From positions 1 through 9,528 of the forward strand of contig CAJXLR010000049.1 in NCBI GenBank assembly GCA_913056425.1: 9,528 nucleotides of DNA. Reading direction: 5' to 3'. The position numbers and the translations under genes are program-made. Origin of the DNA: an uncultured Bacteroidota bacterium (lineage in GTDB: Bacteria; Bacteroidota; Bacteroidia; NS11-12g; UBA9320). The notes beneath the pieces are model-generated. The model was not told the origin of the DNA. It saw only the letters and a program-made list of their open reading frames with translations, and ran no database searches. Positions 1 to 7,923 of this stretch are shown here, piece after piece (position 1 is the stretch's first letter; each line of letters starts with the position of its first letter).

Positions 1-2
1 AA

Positions 3-3000
3 TACCGCAACTACATCAGAATTGATTCTATTCGGCCAGCGATGACCAGCGCTGAGCGCATAGGTTGTGTTAACCAGTTAATCACACTGAACAGTGTTAC
101 ACCTGCAAGCTCTTACATATCATCTGACTCGTTTTACTGGGTAGTGTATGATCTTGATGGTACATCGATATACAACAAGGGAAAGGGAAGATCAATTAAA
201 CAAAGCTTCTCAAAACCAGGCCTTTACGATGTTAAGCTATATGCAGGAAACCTTATTGGCTGTATTGACTCACTTGAGCGAAAGAGCTACATACACATCG
301 TAGAGCCAAAGAAGTCTTTTGAAATTGGCAATGATGTGTTGTGTAAAGATGAAACTGTTGAATTAAAAGCAACAACAACACCGCGTTTTGCTCCATTTAA
401 ATTCAGCTATCAGTTAATCCATGAAGATGGCAAGACCGTTATTAACCTAGGGGATGATACCGACAGTATCCGAAAGCGAAAACTCAACCTACCCGGTGAA
501 TATGGCGTTCGTTACAGCCACAAAATTGCGAATGGCTGTTTTGACACCATTACCAAGCCAGCATCAATTCATGTTAACACAATACATGGTTCTATTTCAC
601 TTGATGTAAATGACGGATGTTTACCACTTACGGTAAAACCAAGTTTCAACGTGAGTGAGAACCTACATTATGGCAGCAACTCAGACAGCTTAGAATATGA
701 GTGGTACGCATCAACAACTCAAGGCGTAACACTACTTGGAAAAGGAGATAAAATTCCAGAATTCACATTTGCTCGACGAGGGTCGTATCGCGTGTACGTG
801 CGTGTTACGAATTCCATGGGATGTCAGTATACCGCTAAAAGCGGATTGATTACTGCCGGGGTTATTGCAAAATTTAGCACAGAAAGAGATTCATTGTGTG
901 CGAACAGCAAACAGGCTTTACTTAATCAGTCACAATTGCGACCGGACAAATACGAATGGATTATAGAATCAAATAGTGATTACGACATTGAAACGAACTC
1001 GAGCCCAGTGTGGTTCACACCAAAAGATCAAGATTTGTACACCATAAAGCTTGTTGCTTCGAAGAACAATGAATGCTTCGATACGGCTTCAAAAACAGTA
1101 CAATCCATTGTTGTGACGAGCGACTTCCAAGTAGCAGACACACACTTATTCTGTGCGCCTGCATATGCGCAGTTCAATACATTAAGTGTTGGAGCGGACA
1201 CGTTTATCTGGGATTTCGGTGAAGGAACAATGTTAAAGACCACCGACAAACATGTAGCAAACATTTACTACCGCAATTCAGGATATGACCAAGGGTTTGA
1301 TGTAACGCTCACTTCCAAAAGTTACCTCGGTTGCGAAGATGTAATTGTTAAACCAGGAATTGTTAAAGTATTTGGACCGGTACCTGAGTTTAGTTTAAAG
1401 AATTATAAAGGTTGTGAGCCATTAGAAGTAGAATTTGTAAATGAGAGTCACTCAGTAGCAAATTTCTTTTTAAACTTCGACGACGCAAGTCCTCTTGATT
1501 CAACGTCGTTCACAACCCATACATACAAGGTTAAAACTACTGCAATGGAGCAAAGCTTCCTACCCACACTTTATATCGTGGATAGCTTAGGATGCGCTGC
1601 TGTAGCAGAAAGTAAAGATACGGTGACTGTTCTGCGGTCGCCAGTTGCAATACCATCGGAAACGGAAATTGAAGGTTGCTCTCCTGTTCAAGTCGCATTA
1701 ACAGACCAGAGCCAAAACATCTCAACACGTCGTTGGCTTTTAGACTCGGTAGAATTATCTACCCAAGTCGGTTTCGACCCTTCAATTTCCAACCCGGGTA
1801 TTCACTTGGTTCAACTCGAAGTAACCAACACCAATCTCTGTGCAGATACAGCAAATATCCCTGTAACCGTGAACGGTGTTCCAAAAGTTTCATTCGAAGT
1901 TCAAAATCGACCATGTATTAAACAAGACATCAACGTAAAAGTGAACGTAGAAGCGTACGCACCGATAAAACATTATGTGTGGATTGAGGACGCGGATGTA
2001 ATTGACACCGTATATAGTCCGGAGTTCACCATGACATTCAAATCAAGTGGAGACAAAGATGTAAGCGTGATTGCTGAAGATATCGTGGGTTGCAAAGATG
2101 AGTTTTCATCAATTGTCGAACTCAAAGGGCCTGCAGATATCCCAAACGCAGAGATTACTCACGTTACTGTAAACAATCAAAATGAAGTTGAAGTTTATTG
2201 GACCTCGATTGATCCAGGATATGTGAATCACACATCTCTAATCGACAACAACACCAATACTGCACTTTATCAAGGAGAACCAAATGCTCAGACAAACGCC
2301 AATCTGGGGCACTACTCATCAGCTGGCAAGTCTTGTTACACATTGATGCATACCAGCCTTTGTGGTGAGGAAGGGAACTTGGCAGACCCGCACTGTCCTA
2401 TCGTATTAACTGTAACTGTTAAAGACACCTTTGCGCTTCAATTGGATTGGACACCTTACGGAGGTTGGAGTACGATTTCAGAATACGATGTACTGCGAAG
2501 CAGCGATGGGAAAATATTTGAAAAAATAGCAACTGTAAATGGAGACATTACAACGTACACAGACAAGTTACTGTGCGAACAAACGTACACGTACCGCATA
2601 CGCACGTCGAATAAGAGCCATACTTCACATTCAAACTTTGCTTCTGACAAACCTTTCTATGTAACTGATCGATTACCGCTGGATGTGGTTACTGCAACGG
2701 TAGAGAATAACGAGTACGTTAAAGTAGAATGGAATCCAGCACAGTTTGAACATACAAATCACTACGTTATCTCGAAGTATGATCCAATCACAATGGATCT
2801 TCTTGAAAGTAACGAGCTAGACCAAACTGAGTATATCGACGATATGGTAAATGTTGCGAGTGAAAACTTCATTTACGAAGTAAGAACTGCAGATCACTGT
2901 CATGTTGAAGGACCTACTGGATATCATGGAAAGCCTATGGTTCTTGAAGGGTTTTACTCAAACAACATGAGTCATTTGAGTTGGACTGCATACGAGGAGT

Positions 3001-3503
3001 GGGACGAAGGTGTTGCTCGATATTCAATTCAATTACTAGTAAACGGTGAATTCCAAACCATTGCTACGGTAAACGGAAGCCAAACCGCTTACATCGATAA
3101 AGAATTCCATGACGAAGTGAATGAATACTACATTTTCAGGATTGTAGCCAGCACACATGATAGCACAGTTACTAGTGTTTCAAATGAGATTAAACTTGCC
3201 GGGGAATCAATTGTATGGATTCCAAACGCATTTAGTCCAAATGACGATGGTCACAATCCAATCTTCAGACCGACTCCACAATTCGTGTACTTGGTAAATG
3301 ATGGAACATATCGTGAATATGAAATGAAAATCTTCAACCGATGGGGTGAAGAGTTATTCCAAACCAACAACATCGAAGAGGGTTGGGATGGTACATACAG
3401 AAACAAACCTTGTGAATCCGAAGCCTACATGTATCACATACGTGTTACCGGGCTAGATCGGGAGATATATGACAAGAAGGGAATGGTTAGGCTAATGCGA
3501 TAA
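3..3503 (+). CDS. T9SS type B sorting-domain surface protein with PKD-like and FnIII-like repeats (5'-truncated by window)
   Basis: The frame is open from base 3, so the start lies upstream; the first ATG (base 42) is followed by no signal peptide and is not a credible start. Residues below count from that ATG. Eight PKD/Ig-like repeats span about residues 1-695, each with one Cys near its start and one in a closing G-C-x-D-like motif: C9/C74, C101/C166, C193/C261, C286/C345, C371/C431, C458/C518, C546/C600, C625/C684. Residues about 701-1053 look like four fibronectin III-like repeats, with three clustered Cys (765, 774, 785). Residues 1059-1153 match the gliding-motility-associated C-terminal (T9SS type B) domain: WIPNAFSPNDDG, then IFNRWGEELF, then GWDG. 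Known for this domain: it directs export through T9SS after Sec transport. Inferred: an extracellular adhesin-like or structural protein; its ligand is unknown. No PorP/SprF-type partner gene is visible here. Confidence 0.9.
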   Translation, partial: YRNYIRIDSIRPAMTSAERIGCVNQLITLNSVTPASSYISSDSFYWVVYDLDGTSIYNKGKGRSIKQSFSKPGLYDVKLYAGNLIGCIDSLERKSYIHIVEPKKSFEIGNDVLCKDETVELKATTTPRFAPFKFSYQLIHEDGKTVINLGDDTDSIRKRKLNLPGEYGVRYSHKIANGCFDTITKPASIHVNTIHGSISLDVNDGCLPLTVKPSFNVSENLHYGSNSDSLEYEWYASTTQGVTLLGKGDKIPEFTFARRGSYRVYVRVTNSMGCQYTAKSGLITAGVIAKFSTERDSLCANSKQALLNQSQLRPDKYEWIIESNSDYDIETNSSPVWFTPKDQDLYTIKLVASKNNECFDTASKTVQSIVVTSDFQVADTHLFCAPAYAQFNTLSVGADTFIWDFGEGTMLKTTDKHVANIYYRNSGYDQGFDVTLTSKSYLGCEDVIVKPGIVKVFGPVPEFSLKNYKGCEPLEVEFVNESHSVANFFLNFDDASPLDSTSFTTHTYKVKTTAMEQSFLPTLYIVDSLGCAAVAESKDTVTVLRSPVAIPSETEIEGCSPVQVALTDQSQNISTRRWLLDSVELSTQVGFDPSISNPGIHLVQLEVTNTNLCADTANIPVTVNGVPKVSFEVQNRPCIKQDINVKVNVEAYAPIKHYVWIEDADVIDTVYSPEFTMTFKSSGDKDVSVIAEDIVGCKDEFSSIVELKGPADIPNAEITHVTVNNQNEVEVYWTSIDPGYVNHTSLIDNNTNTALYQGEPNAQTNANLGHYSSAGKSCYTLMHTSLCGEEGNLADPHCPIVLTVTVKDTFALQLDWTPYGGWSTISEYDVLRSSDGKIFEKIATVNGDITTYTDKLLCEQTYTYRIRTSNKSHTSHSNFASDKPFYVTDRLPLDVVTATVENNEYVKVEWNPAQFEHTNHYVISKYDPITMDLLESNELDQTEYIDDMVNVASENFIYEVRTADHCHVEGPTGYHGKPMVLEGFYSNNMSHLSWTAYEEWDEGVARYSIQLLVNGEFQTIATVNGSQTAYIDKEFHDEVNEYYIFRIVASTHDSTVTSVSNEIKLAGESIVWIPNAFSPNDDGHNPIFRPTPQFVYLVNDGTYREYEMKIFNRWGEELFQTNNIEEGWDGTYRNKPCESEAYMYHIRVTGLDREIYDKKGMVRLMR

Positions 3504-3520
3504 CGTTGTTATTGTGTTGG

Positions 3521-3547
3521 AAGTCGCCTTCGGGCGACTTTTTTTTT
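3521..3547 (+). terminator. Rho-independent terminator of the surface-protein gene
   Basis: A perfect 8-bp stem AAGTCGCC (3521-3528) / GGCGACTT (3533-3540) closes a TTCG tetraloop (3529-3532) and runs into nine T residues (3539-3547). It begins 18 bases after the TAA stop. There is no A-tract on the left side, so it serves only plus-strand transcription. Confidence 0.95.
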
Positions 3548-3859
3548 GCTTTTATCACTGTCGAAAGTATTTGAATGCGGTGCGGGTTTATTGAGGCAGC
3601 AAAATCAATTCCGAGCATATGCGTTTGGAGAGTGTATTCAACTAAAATTTGATTTGATGTTGATTTTGGTGAGGGTATGGTATTGCCCCTCCCCATCGAA
3701 AGTTAAACATCTCACTGACAACTTTCCATATCAACCTCCTTCCGCATTCGTTAATTCATTCTCGAACTGCTTCTCGAACTCAAACTAACACTCTAGGGGT
3801 GATATTAAATTCCCATAGTTGTTCTCTGCCTCGGAGGTCTCACAAACCCACACTTTTAT
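3548..3859. other. Non-coding intergenic stretch upstream of ffh
   Basis: About 310 bases hold no convincing gene. The short open frames here have no recognisable protein, and one begins within the terminator T-tract. The only local structure seen is a two-copy direct repeat TTCTCGAACT at 3759-3768 and 3771-3780 (period 12). No tRNA, 5S rRNA or SRP RNA signature was found, although ffh follows. The stretch may simply be the untranscribed region between one gene's terminator and the next gene's promoter. Confidence 0.6.
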
Positions 3860-3867
3860 TACCTTTG
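3860..3867 (+). promoter_or_regulatory. Bacteroidota-type -7 promoter element for ffh-pdxH
   Basis: TACCTTTG matches the TAnnTTTG -7 consensus of the primary sigma factor of Bacteroidota. It ends 18 bases before the ffh ATG, so the leader would be only about 10-15 bases. No clear TTG/TTTG -33 element lies at the expected spacing; the nearest TTG (3819-3821) is too far upstream. The bases before the ATG (TTTTTAGAGC) carry no strong Shine-Dalgarno sequence, which is usual in this phylum. Confidence 0.65.
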
Positions 3868-3885
3868 TGCCTTCATTTTTAGAGC

Positions 3886-5217
3886 ATGTTTGAGAATTTA
3901 TCGAGTAAGCTGGAGAAGGCGTTCAAAACGCTAAAGGGACAAGGAACAATCTCTGAGATTAACGTCGCGGAAACTGTTAAGGAAATCCGTCGTGCGTTAG
4001 TAGATGCTGACGTAAACTATAAGATTGCCAAAGACTTCACCAACAAGGTAAAAGATGAGGCGTTGGGACAAAACGTTCTTACGAGCGTTTCACCTGGTCA
4101 GTTAATGACCAAAATCGTTAACGACGAACTGACCAACCTTTTAGGTGGCGAAACTGCTGATATTGATATCTCTGGATCACCTGCAGTAGTTCTGATCGCT
4201 GGTTTACAAGGTTCTGGTAAAACAACTTTCTCTGGAAAATTCTCTAAATACATCAAAAGTAAAGGTCGCAACCCGCTACTTGTGGCAGGTGATGTTTATC
4301 GACCGGCGGCAATTGACCAATTGAAGGTGTTGGCCGAGCAGGTTGGGGTTGATGTCTACACCGAAGAAGGCAACAAGAATCCTGTTGATATTGCAAAGAA
4401 TGCAATTAAGCACGCCAAGACGCATCAAAACAATGTGGTAATCATAGATACGGCGGGTCGTTTGAGTGTTGATCAAGAAATGATGGAGGAGATTGGCAAC
4501 ATTAAGAAAGCCGTCTCACCAAATGAAATACTCTTCGTTGTCGACTCGATGACTGGACAAGATGCTGTGAACACTGCAAAAGCGTTCAACGATGTACTGG
4601 ACTTCGATGGCGTTGTATTAACCAAGCTGGATGGTGATACCCGTGGTGGTGCTGCCCTTTCTATAAAAACCGTTGTAAACAAACCTATCAAGTTTGTGAG
4701 TAATGGTGAAAAAATGGATGCGCTCTCTGTTTTCCACCCAGATCGTATGGCCAATCGAATTCTTGGCATGGGTGACATTGTGTCCCTGGTAGAGAAAGCA
4801 CAAGAAACGTACGACAAAGAAGAAGCCGAGCGGATTAACCGCAAGATTCGTAAGAATCAATTCAATTTTGACGACTTCCTAAAACAGCTCGATCAAATCA
4901 AGAAGATGGGTAACATCAAAGACTTGATGAGTATGATTCCAGGCATGGGCAAGGCGATAAAAGATATTGACATTTCAGATGATGCATTCAAAGGCGTTGA
5001 AGCAATCATTCGATCTATGACTATTGAAGAACGAGAAAAGCCAGACATCATTGATGGATCTAGACGTAAGCGTATTGCAAAAGGTAGTGGCACATCAATT
5101 ACTGAAGTGAATAAGCTCATGAAACAGTTTGAAGACATGAGAAAAATGATGAAGCAGATGAATAAAATGAAACCCGGAAGAAGAATGCCGGGTATGCCAA
5201 ACTTTGGTCGTCGATAA
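3886..5217 (+). CDS. ffh: Signal recognition particle protein Ffh (SRP54 homologue)
   Basis: SRP GTPase that binds signal sequences and transmembrane segments of nascent chains together with SRP RNA and delivers ribosomes to FtsY and the Sec/YidC machinery at the inner membrane. The 443-residue length is usual for bacterial Ffh (about 450). The N domain is residues 1-95 and the G domain about 96-295, with P-loop GLQGSGKTT (106-114), the SRP-specific box DVYRPAA (136-142), G3 DTAGR (188-192) and G4 TKLDGD (246-251). The Met-rich M domain is about 325-435. It includes GNIKDLMSMIPGMG (342-355) and the SRP-RNA-binding helix RRKRIAKGSG (393-402). It lacks the acidic N-terminal extension expected of FtsY, which separates it from that paralogue. 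The start follows a TAnnTTTG element closely and the N-terminus aligns with the family. The stop codon directly abuts the pdxH ATG, so the two are probably co-transcribed. Confidence 0.98.
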   Translation: MFENLSSKLEKAFKTLKGQGTISEINVAETVKEIRRALVDADVNYKIAKDFTNKVKDEALGQNVLTSVSPGQLMTKIVNDELTNLLGGETADIDISGSPAVVLIAGLQGSGKTTFSGKFSKYIKSKGRNPLLVAGDVYRPAAIDQLKVLAEQVGVDVYTEEGNKNPVDIAKNAIKHAKTHQNNVVIIDTAGRLSVDQEMMEEIGNIKKAVSPNEILFVVDSMTGQDAVNTAKAFNDVLDFDGVVLTKLDGDTRGGAALSIKTVVNKPIKFVSNGEKMDALSVFHPDRMANRILGMGDIVSLVEKAQETYDKEEAERINRKIRKNQFNFDDFLKQLDQIKKMGNIKDLMSMIPGMGKAIKDIDISDDAFKGVEAIIRSMTIEEREKPDIIDGSRRKRIAKGSGTSITEVNKLMKQFEDMRKMMKQMNKMKPGRRMPGMPNFGRR

Positions 5218-5847
5218 ATGGATTTACGTGACAAACGAATAGATTATGACCGATTCCATCTAACCGAAGAGGAAGCCGGAAATGACCCTTTTGAACTCTT
5301 TAAAAGATGGTACACCGAAGCCTCGAAAGAAGAAATCGAAGCGAACATCATGGTGGTGAGTACTTCGGTTAATAATCAACCGGATTCGCGAATCGTATTA
5401 CTCAAAGAAGTCTTTGAACAAGAGTTTGTTTTCTACACCAATTACACAAGTCACAAGGGTGAGCAAATCGCGCTCAATCCCAACGTTTCACTTTTGTTCT
5501 TTTGGCAAAATCATCAGCGTCAGGTCAGAGTTACGGGTACTGCACAAAAAGTTAGCGCTAAACAGTCTGATGAATACTTCGCGTCAAGGCCCTATGAGAG
5601 TCAAATAGGCGCGATTGCATCACAACAAAGCTCAGAACTGACGACAAGAGGTGAATTAGAAGCACTTGTAAACGAGTTGTTAGAAAAGCACAGAAACATA
5701 CCGGTTAAGCGTCCCGACCACTGGGGTGGCTACAGAGTAGCCCCGAGTCATTTCGAATTCTGGCAAGGAAGACCTAGTAGACTTCACGACAGAATTTGTT
5801 TCACAAAAAAAGGCGACCACTGGAACCGCGGCCGCCTTCATCCTTAA
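5218..5847 (+). CDS. pdxH: Pyridoxamine/pyridoxine 5'-phosphate oxidase PdxH
   Basis: FMN-dependent cytosolic enzyme that oxidises pyridoxamine or pyridoxine 5'-phosphate with O2 to pyridoxal 5'-phosphate. The 209 residues are full length for the family. Family landmarks in order: RIVLLK (58-63), FYTNYTSHKG (72-81), RQVRVTG (101-107), RPYESQIGAIASQQSS (124-139), HWGGYRV (168-174), EFWQG (180-184), RLHDR (188-192) and C-terminal RLHP. By comparison with E. coli PdxH, K63, Y120, R124, S128, R188 and H190 are the substrate-site residues, and R58, Q102, Q137-S138, W182 and R192 contact FMN. H79 sits where E. coli has the FMN-site R88, a mild deviation. The ATG follows the ffh stop with no gap (TAAATG), suggesting translational coupling; no independent promoter or Shine-Dalgarno sequence is evident. 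The last codons double as the yidC terminator on the other strand. Confidence 0.97.
   Translation: MDLRDKRIDYDRFHLTEEEAGNDPFELFKRWYTEASKEEIEANIMVVSTSVNNQPDSRIVLLKEVFEQEFVFYTNYTSHKGEQIALNPNVSLLFFWQNHQRQVRVTGTAQKVSAKQSDEYFASRPYESQIGAIASQQSSELTTRGELEALVNELLEKHRNIPVKRPDHWGGYRVAPSHFEFWQGRPSRLHDRICFTKKGDHWNRGRLHP
5805..5838 (-). terminator. Rho-independent terminator of yidC, inside the 3' end of pdxH
   Basis: Read on the minus strand, AAGGCG (5838-5833) pairs with CGCCTT (5815-5810). After one mismatch two more G:C pairs form (5831-5830 with 5818-5817), leaving a loop of about 11 bases. The stem runs into seven U (plus-strand A5811-A5805). It begins 20 bases past the yidC stop. In the plus direction the stem is followed by CATCC with no T-tract, so it should not terminate ffh-pdxH. 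Confidence 0.85.
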
Positions 5848-5857
5848 ATCGTTTCGA

Positions 5858-7708
5858 TTATCGGTTAAACTGCTTTGGGTCTACCCCTCGCTTTTTCGCC
5901 GCCTCTTCCAATTTCTTTTGAAGGCGTGACTTCTTAACCTTTACTTTTTTATTCTTATTAGCTTCCATCTGGCGTTTAATCTTGTCTTCATCAACAATGA
6001 ACTTACTAAAAATGAAGTTCTGACCAAACGTTATTATGTTTGCTAGGAAGTAGTAATAACTCAAACCTGCTGCATAGCTATTAAACCAGAACAACAGCAT
6101 GATTGGCATCAAGTACATGATGAACTTCATTTGATTGTTCACCCCGCCTGTTGCCTGCTGGTTGTAGATTGTGTAAAGCATCGAAGAAGCAGCCATGAGT
6201 AATGTAAACAAACTCAAGTGGTCACCAATCAATGGAACATCAAAACCAAACTTGATTGGATCGTCATATGTACTCAAATCAGACGCCCACCACAATGCTT
6301 TTTGACGCAATTCTATACTACTTGGGAAGAATCTGAACAAGGCAATCAGAATTGGGAACTGAACCAACTGAGGGAGACAACCTCCCAACGGACTCACTCC
6401 AACCTTTTTGTAGAGCTTCATTTGCTCTTGCTGCATCTTAGCCATATCTCCGCCTGCCTTCTCTTTGATTTTATCAATCTCGGGCTTCAAGATTCTCATC
6501 TTGGCGGTTGACAGGTAACTCTTGTACATCGGGAAGATTAACACAAGCTTGATGAACAGTGTAAGCAACAGAATAATTACTCCGTAACTTGATATGTACT
6601 TACTCAACCAATTGAAAATTGGAATCACGACATATTTATTAACCAGGTTAATTGGCCACCCACCTAATTCTATGGTTCGTTGCATTCCTAGCTTCAACTT
6701 CTTCAAAGTTTGGTAATGGTTTGGACCATAATAGAACTGCATTGAATGCTCGTCTACCGAAGCAAAGCTGTATGGAATATCAAACTCGCCAGTCATATAA
6801 GCAATGTTTGTTTCTTCTTCGTCCTTCACAACAGAAACTGCAGTTCCCGACTCTTCCAAACCTTCTGGGAAGATTAATGTGGACATGAAGAACTGTTGCT
6901 TGAAGCTTATCCATTGTACACCGGCTTGTAACTCGTCATCGTCGTTTGACCTGGCTGACAAGCTTTCCACGCCTTTTTCTGTTGCGTACTTGTAATATAG
7001 CGTCGACGCACCACGCTCATTATCCAGCGTGCGCTCTTGCTGAACAAGTTCCATGGACCATTGCAGAGGCAATGTGTTGGCCTTGCGAGCAAGTTTCTCT
7101 TCGAGGTCTATAAATCGGATATCGTAGTCAAGGATATAACCTTCTCCTACGTGATAATCCTGCTCTATCGAACCGCCACCTGCGAATTTGTGCTCCAGAA
7201 TTACTCTATCCTTGGTAGTAGTTTTAACCGTAAAATCAAGATCCTCGGAGTTTATTGCCCCTGTTCTAAGAGGTAATTGAAACGAAAAACGGTTTTTGCC
7301 TGGTTCTACCAAAACCAAATCCGTGGAGTCTGACCGTTTGTATGTTAACAGCTCAACGCTGTGTACAGAACCTCCCTTCGAAGTAAGGGTTACATTAATC
7401 TTGTCGTTTTTGAGGCTAAAGAATTCCTCCGGAACATCAGGTACAGTAACCGTCTCTGCCTCTTGTGTCGTATTAGAATCAACAACCTCAGTTGCAGCAA
7501 TTGTGGTTTCAGCTTCAGCAGTTTCCACGGGATGCGCTTTTGCGTATTCAATTGAGTCTTGTCTTGCAACATCGGCAATTGAATCTAGACGAGCTTGTTC
7601 TTGTTCCTGCTCCATTCGCTCCATTTCCGACTTGTTGCTTGCGTAGAAGATCCAAGCCATGAAAATGACGAATATGAGGACATAACCAAGTATCGAGTTT
7701 CTATCCAT
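5858..7708 (-). CDS. yidC: Membrane protein insertase YidC (Oxa1/Alb3 family)
   Basis: Inner-membrane insertase that inserts and folds membrane proteins, alone or with SecYEG. The 616 residues fit Bacteroidota YidC. An N-terminal anchor (about residues 5-23, SILGYVLIFVIFMAWIFYA) leads into a charged, partly coiled linker rich in Glu/Gln/Arg (26-60). A periplasmic beta-rich domain follows (about 95-345). The conserved insertase core has about five membrane segments (roughly 372-394, 443-461, 495-515, 527-546, 548-568). K387 occupies the position of the E. coli groove residue R366, just before the AKMR motif (402-405). VSPLGGCLPQLVQFP (438-452) is the family signature. The basic C-terminal tail (576-616, many Lys/Arg) suits ribosome binding. 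The gene converges on pdxH with 10 bases between stop codons. It has its own -7 element and terminator, so it is probably monocistronic. The A-rich CAAAAGA before the ATG supports this start. Confidence 0.98.
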   Translation of the reverse strand: MDRNSILGYVLIFVIFMAWIFYASNKSEMERMEQEQEQARLDSIADVARQDSIEYAKAHPVETAEAETTIAATEVVDSNTTQEAETVTVPDVPEEFFSLKNDKINVTLTSKGGSVHSVELLTYKRSDSTDLVLVEPGKNRFSFQLPLRTGAINSEDLDFTVKTTTKDRVILEHKFAGGGSIEQDYHVGEGYILDYDIRFIDLEEKLARKANTLPLQWSMELVQQERTLDNERGASTLYYKYATEKGVESLSARSNDDDELQAGVQWISFKQQFFMSTLIFPEGLEESGTAVSVVKDEEETNIAYMTGEFDIPYSFASVDEHSMQFYYGPNHYQTLKKLKLGMQRTIELGGWPINLVNKYVVIPIFNWLSKYISSYGVIILLLTLFIKLVLIFPMYKSYLSTAKMRILKPEIDKIKEKAGGDMAKMQQEQMKLYKKVGVSPLGGCLPQLVQFPILIALFRFFPSSIELRQKALWWASDLSTYDDPIKFGFDVPLIGDHLSLFTLLMAASSMLYTIYNQQATGGVNNQMKFIMYLMPIMLLFWFNSYAAGLSYYYFLANIITFGQNFIFSKFIVDEDKIKRQMEANKNKKVKVKKSRLQKKLEEAAKKRGVDPKQFNR

Positions 7709-7725
7709 TCTTTTGAATTAGCGTG

Positions 7726-7733
7726 CAAATTTA
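7726..7733 (-). promoter_or_regulatory. Bacteroidota-type -7 promoter element for yidC
   Basis: On the minus strand TAAATTTG matches TAnnTTTG and ends 17 bases before the yidC ATG. That is nearly the same spacing as the element before ffh. A TTTG lies upstream at 7751-7748, but the 14-base gap is shorter than the usual -33/-7 spacing, so the -33 assignment is uncertain. The region from here to the pckA terminator (7734-7875) shows no gene. Confidence 0.6.
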
Positions 7734-7875
7734 AATTTTATGCAAGGCAAACCATGTGCATCATCGATAAATCCTACTGATATTGGTACAAAGCCAATAG
7801 ATTTCTGCTCTTTGTTGCTTTTAACACGGTTTAAGATGCGAATTATCATCAACGTTCTAGCCAAAAATAAATCAT

Positions 7876-7904
7876 AAAAAAAGCCCGCAACTTCTGCGGG
7901 CTTT
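7876..7904 (-). terminator. Rho-independent terminator of pckA
   Basis: Minus-strand hairpin with a perfect 10-bp stem AAAGCCCGCA / TGCGGGCTTT (7904-7895 pairing with 7889-7880) and a 5-base loop (7894-7890). It runs into seven U (plus-strand A7882-A7876) and begins 20 bases after the pckA stop codon. Confidence 0.95.
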
Positions 7905-7923
7905 CAATTCTTTATTTATTCAA

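Noticed and set aside
42..44. ATG as the true start of the large surface protein
   Set aside because: The frame is open upstream to base 3, no signal peptide follows the ATG, and it falls inside the first repeat.
3546..3788. An 80-codon plus-strand open frame between the surface-protein gene and ffh
   Set aside because: It starts within the T-tract of a strong terminator, has no promoter or ribosome-site support, and its translation resembles no family I recognise.
3548..3885. Possible SRP RNA gene next to ffh
   Set aside because: No conserved SRP hairpin (GGAA-type loop with asymmetric loop GCAGCC-like bases) was found on either strand.
5172..5193. Inverted repeat ACCCGG / CCGGGT 24 bases before the pdxH start
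   Set aside because: Only 6 bp with a 10-base loop and no T-tract. It lies in the ffh C-terminal codons for Gly-Arg-Arg-Met-Pro-Gly, so it is probably a coding coincidence.
5847..5859. Small inverted repeat AATCG / CGATT between the convergent stop codons, as a terminator for pdxH
   Set aside because: A 5-bp AT-rich stem with a 3-base loop and no following T-tract is too weak.
6218..7646. Several open frames antisense to yidC
   Set aside because: They are shadows of a well-supported membrane-protein gene and show no family resemblance of their own.
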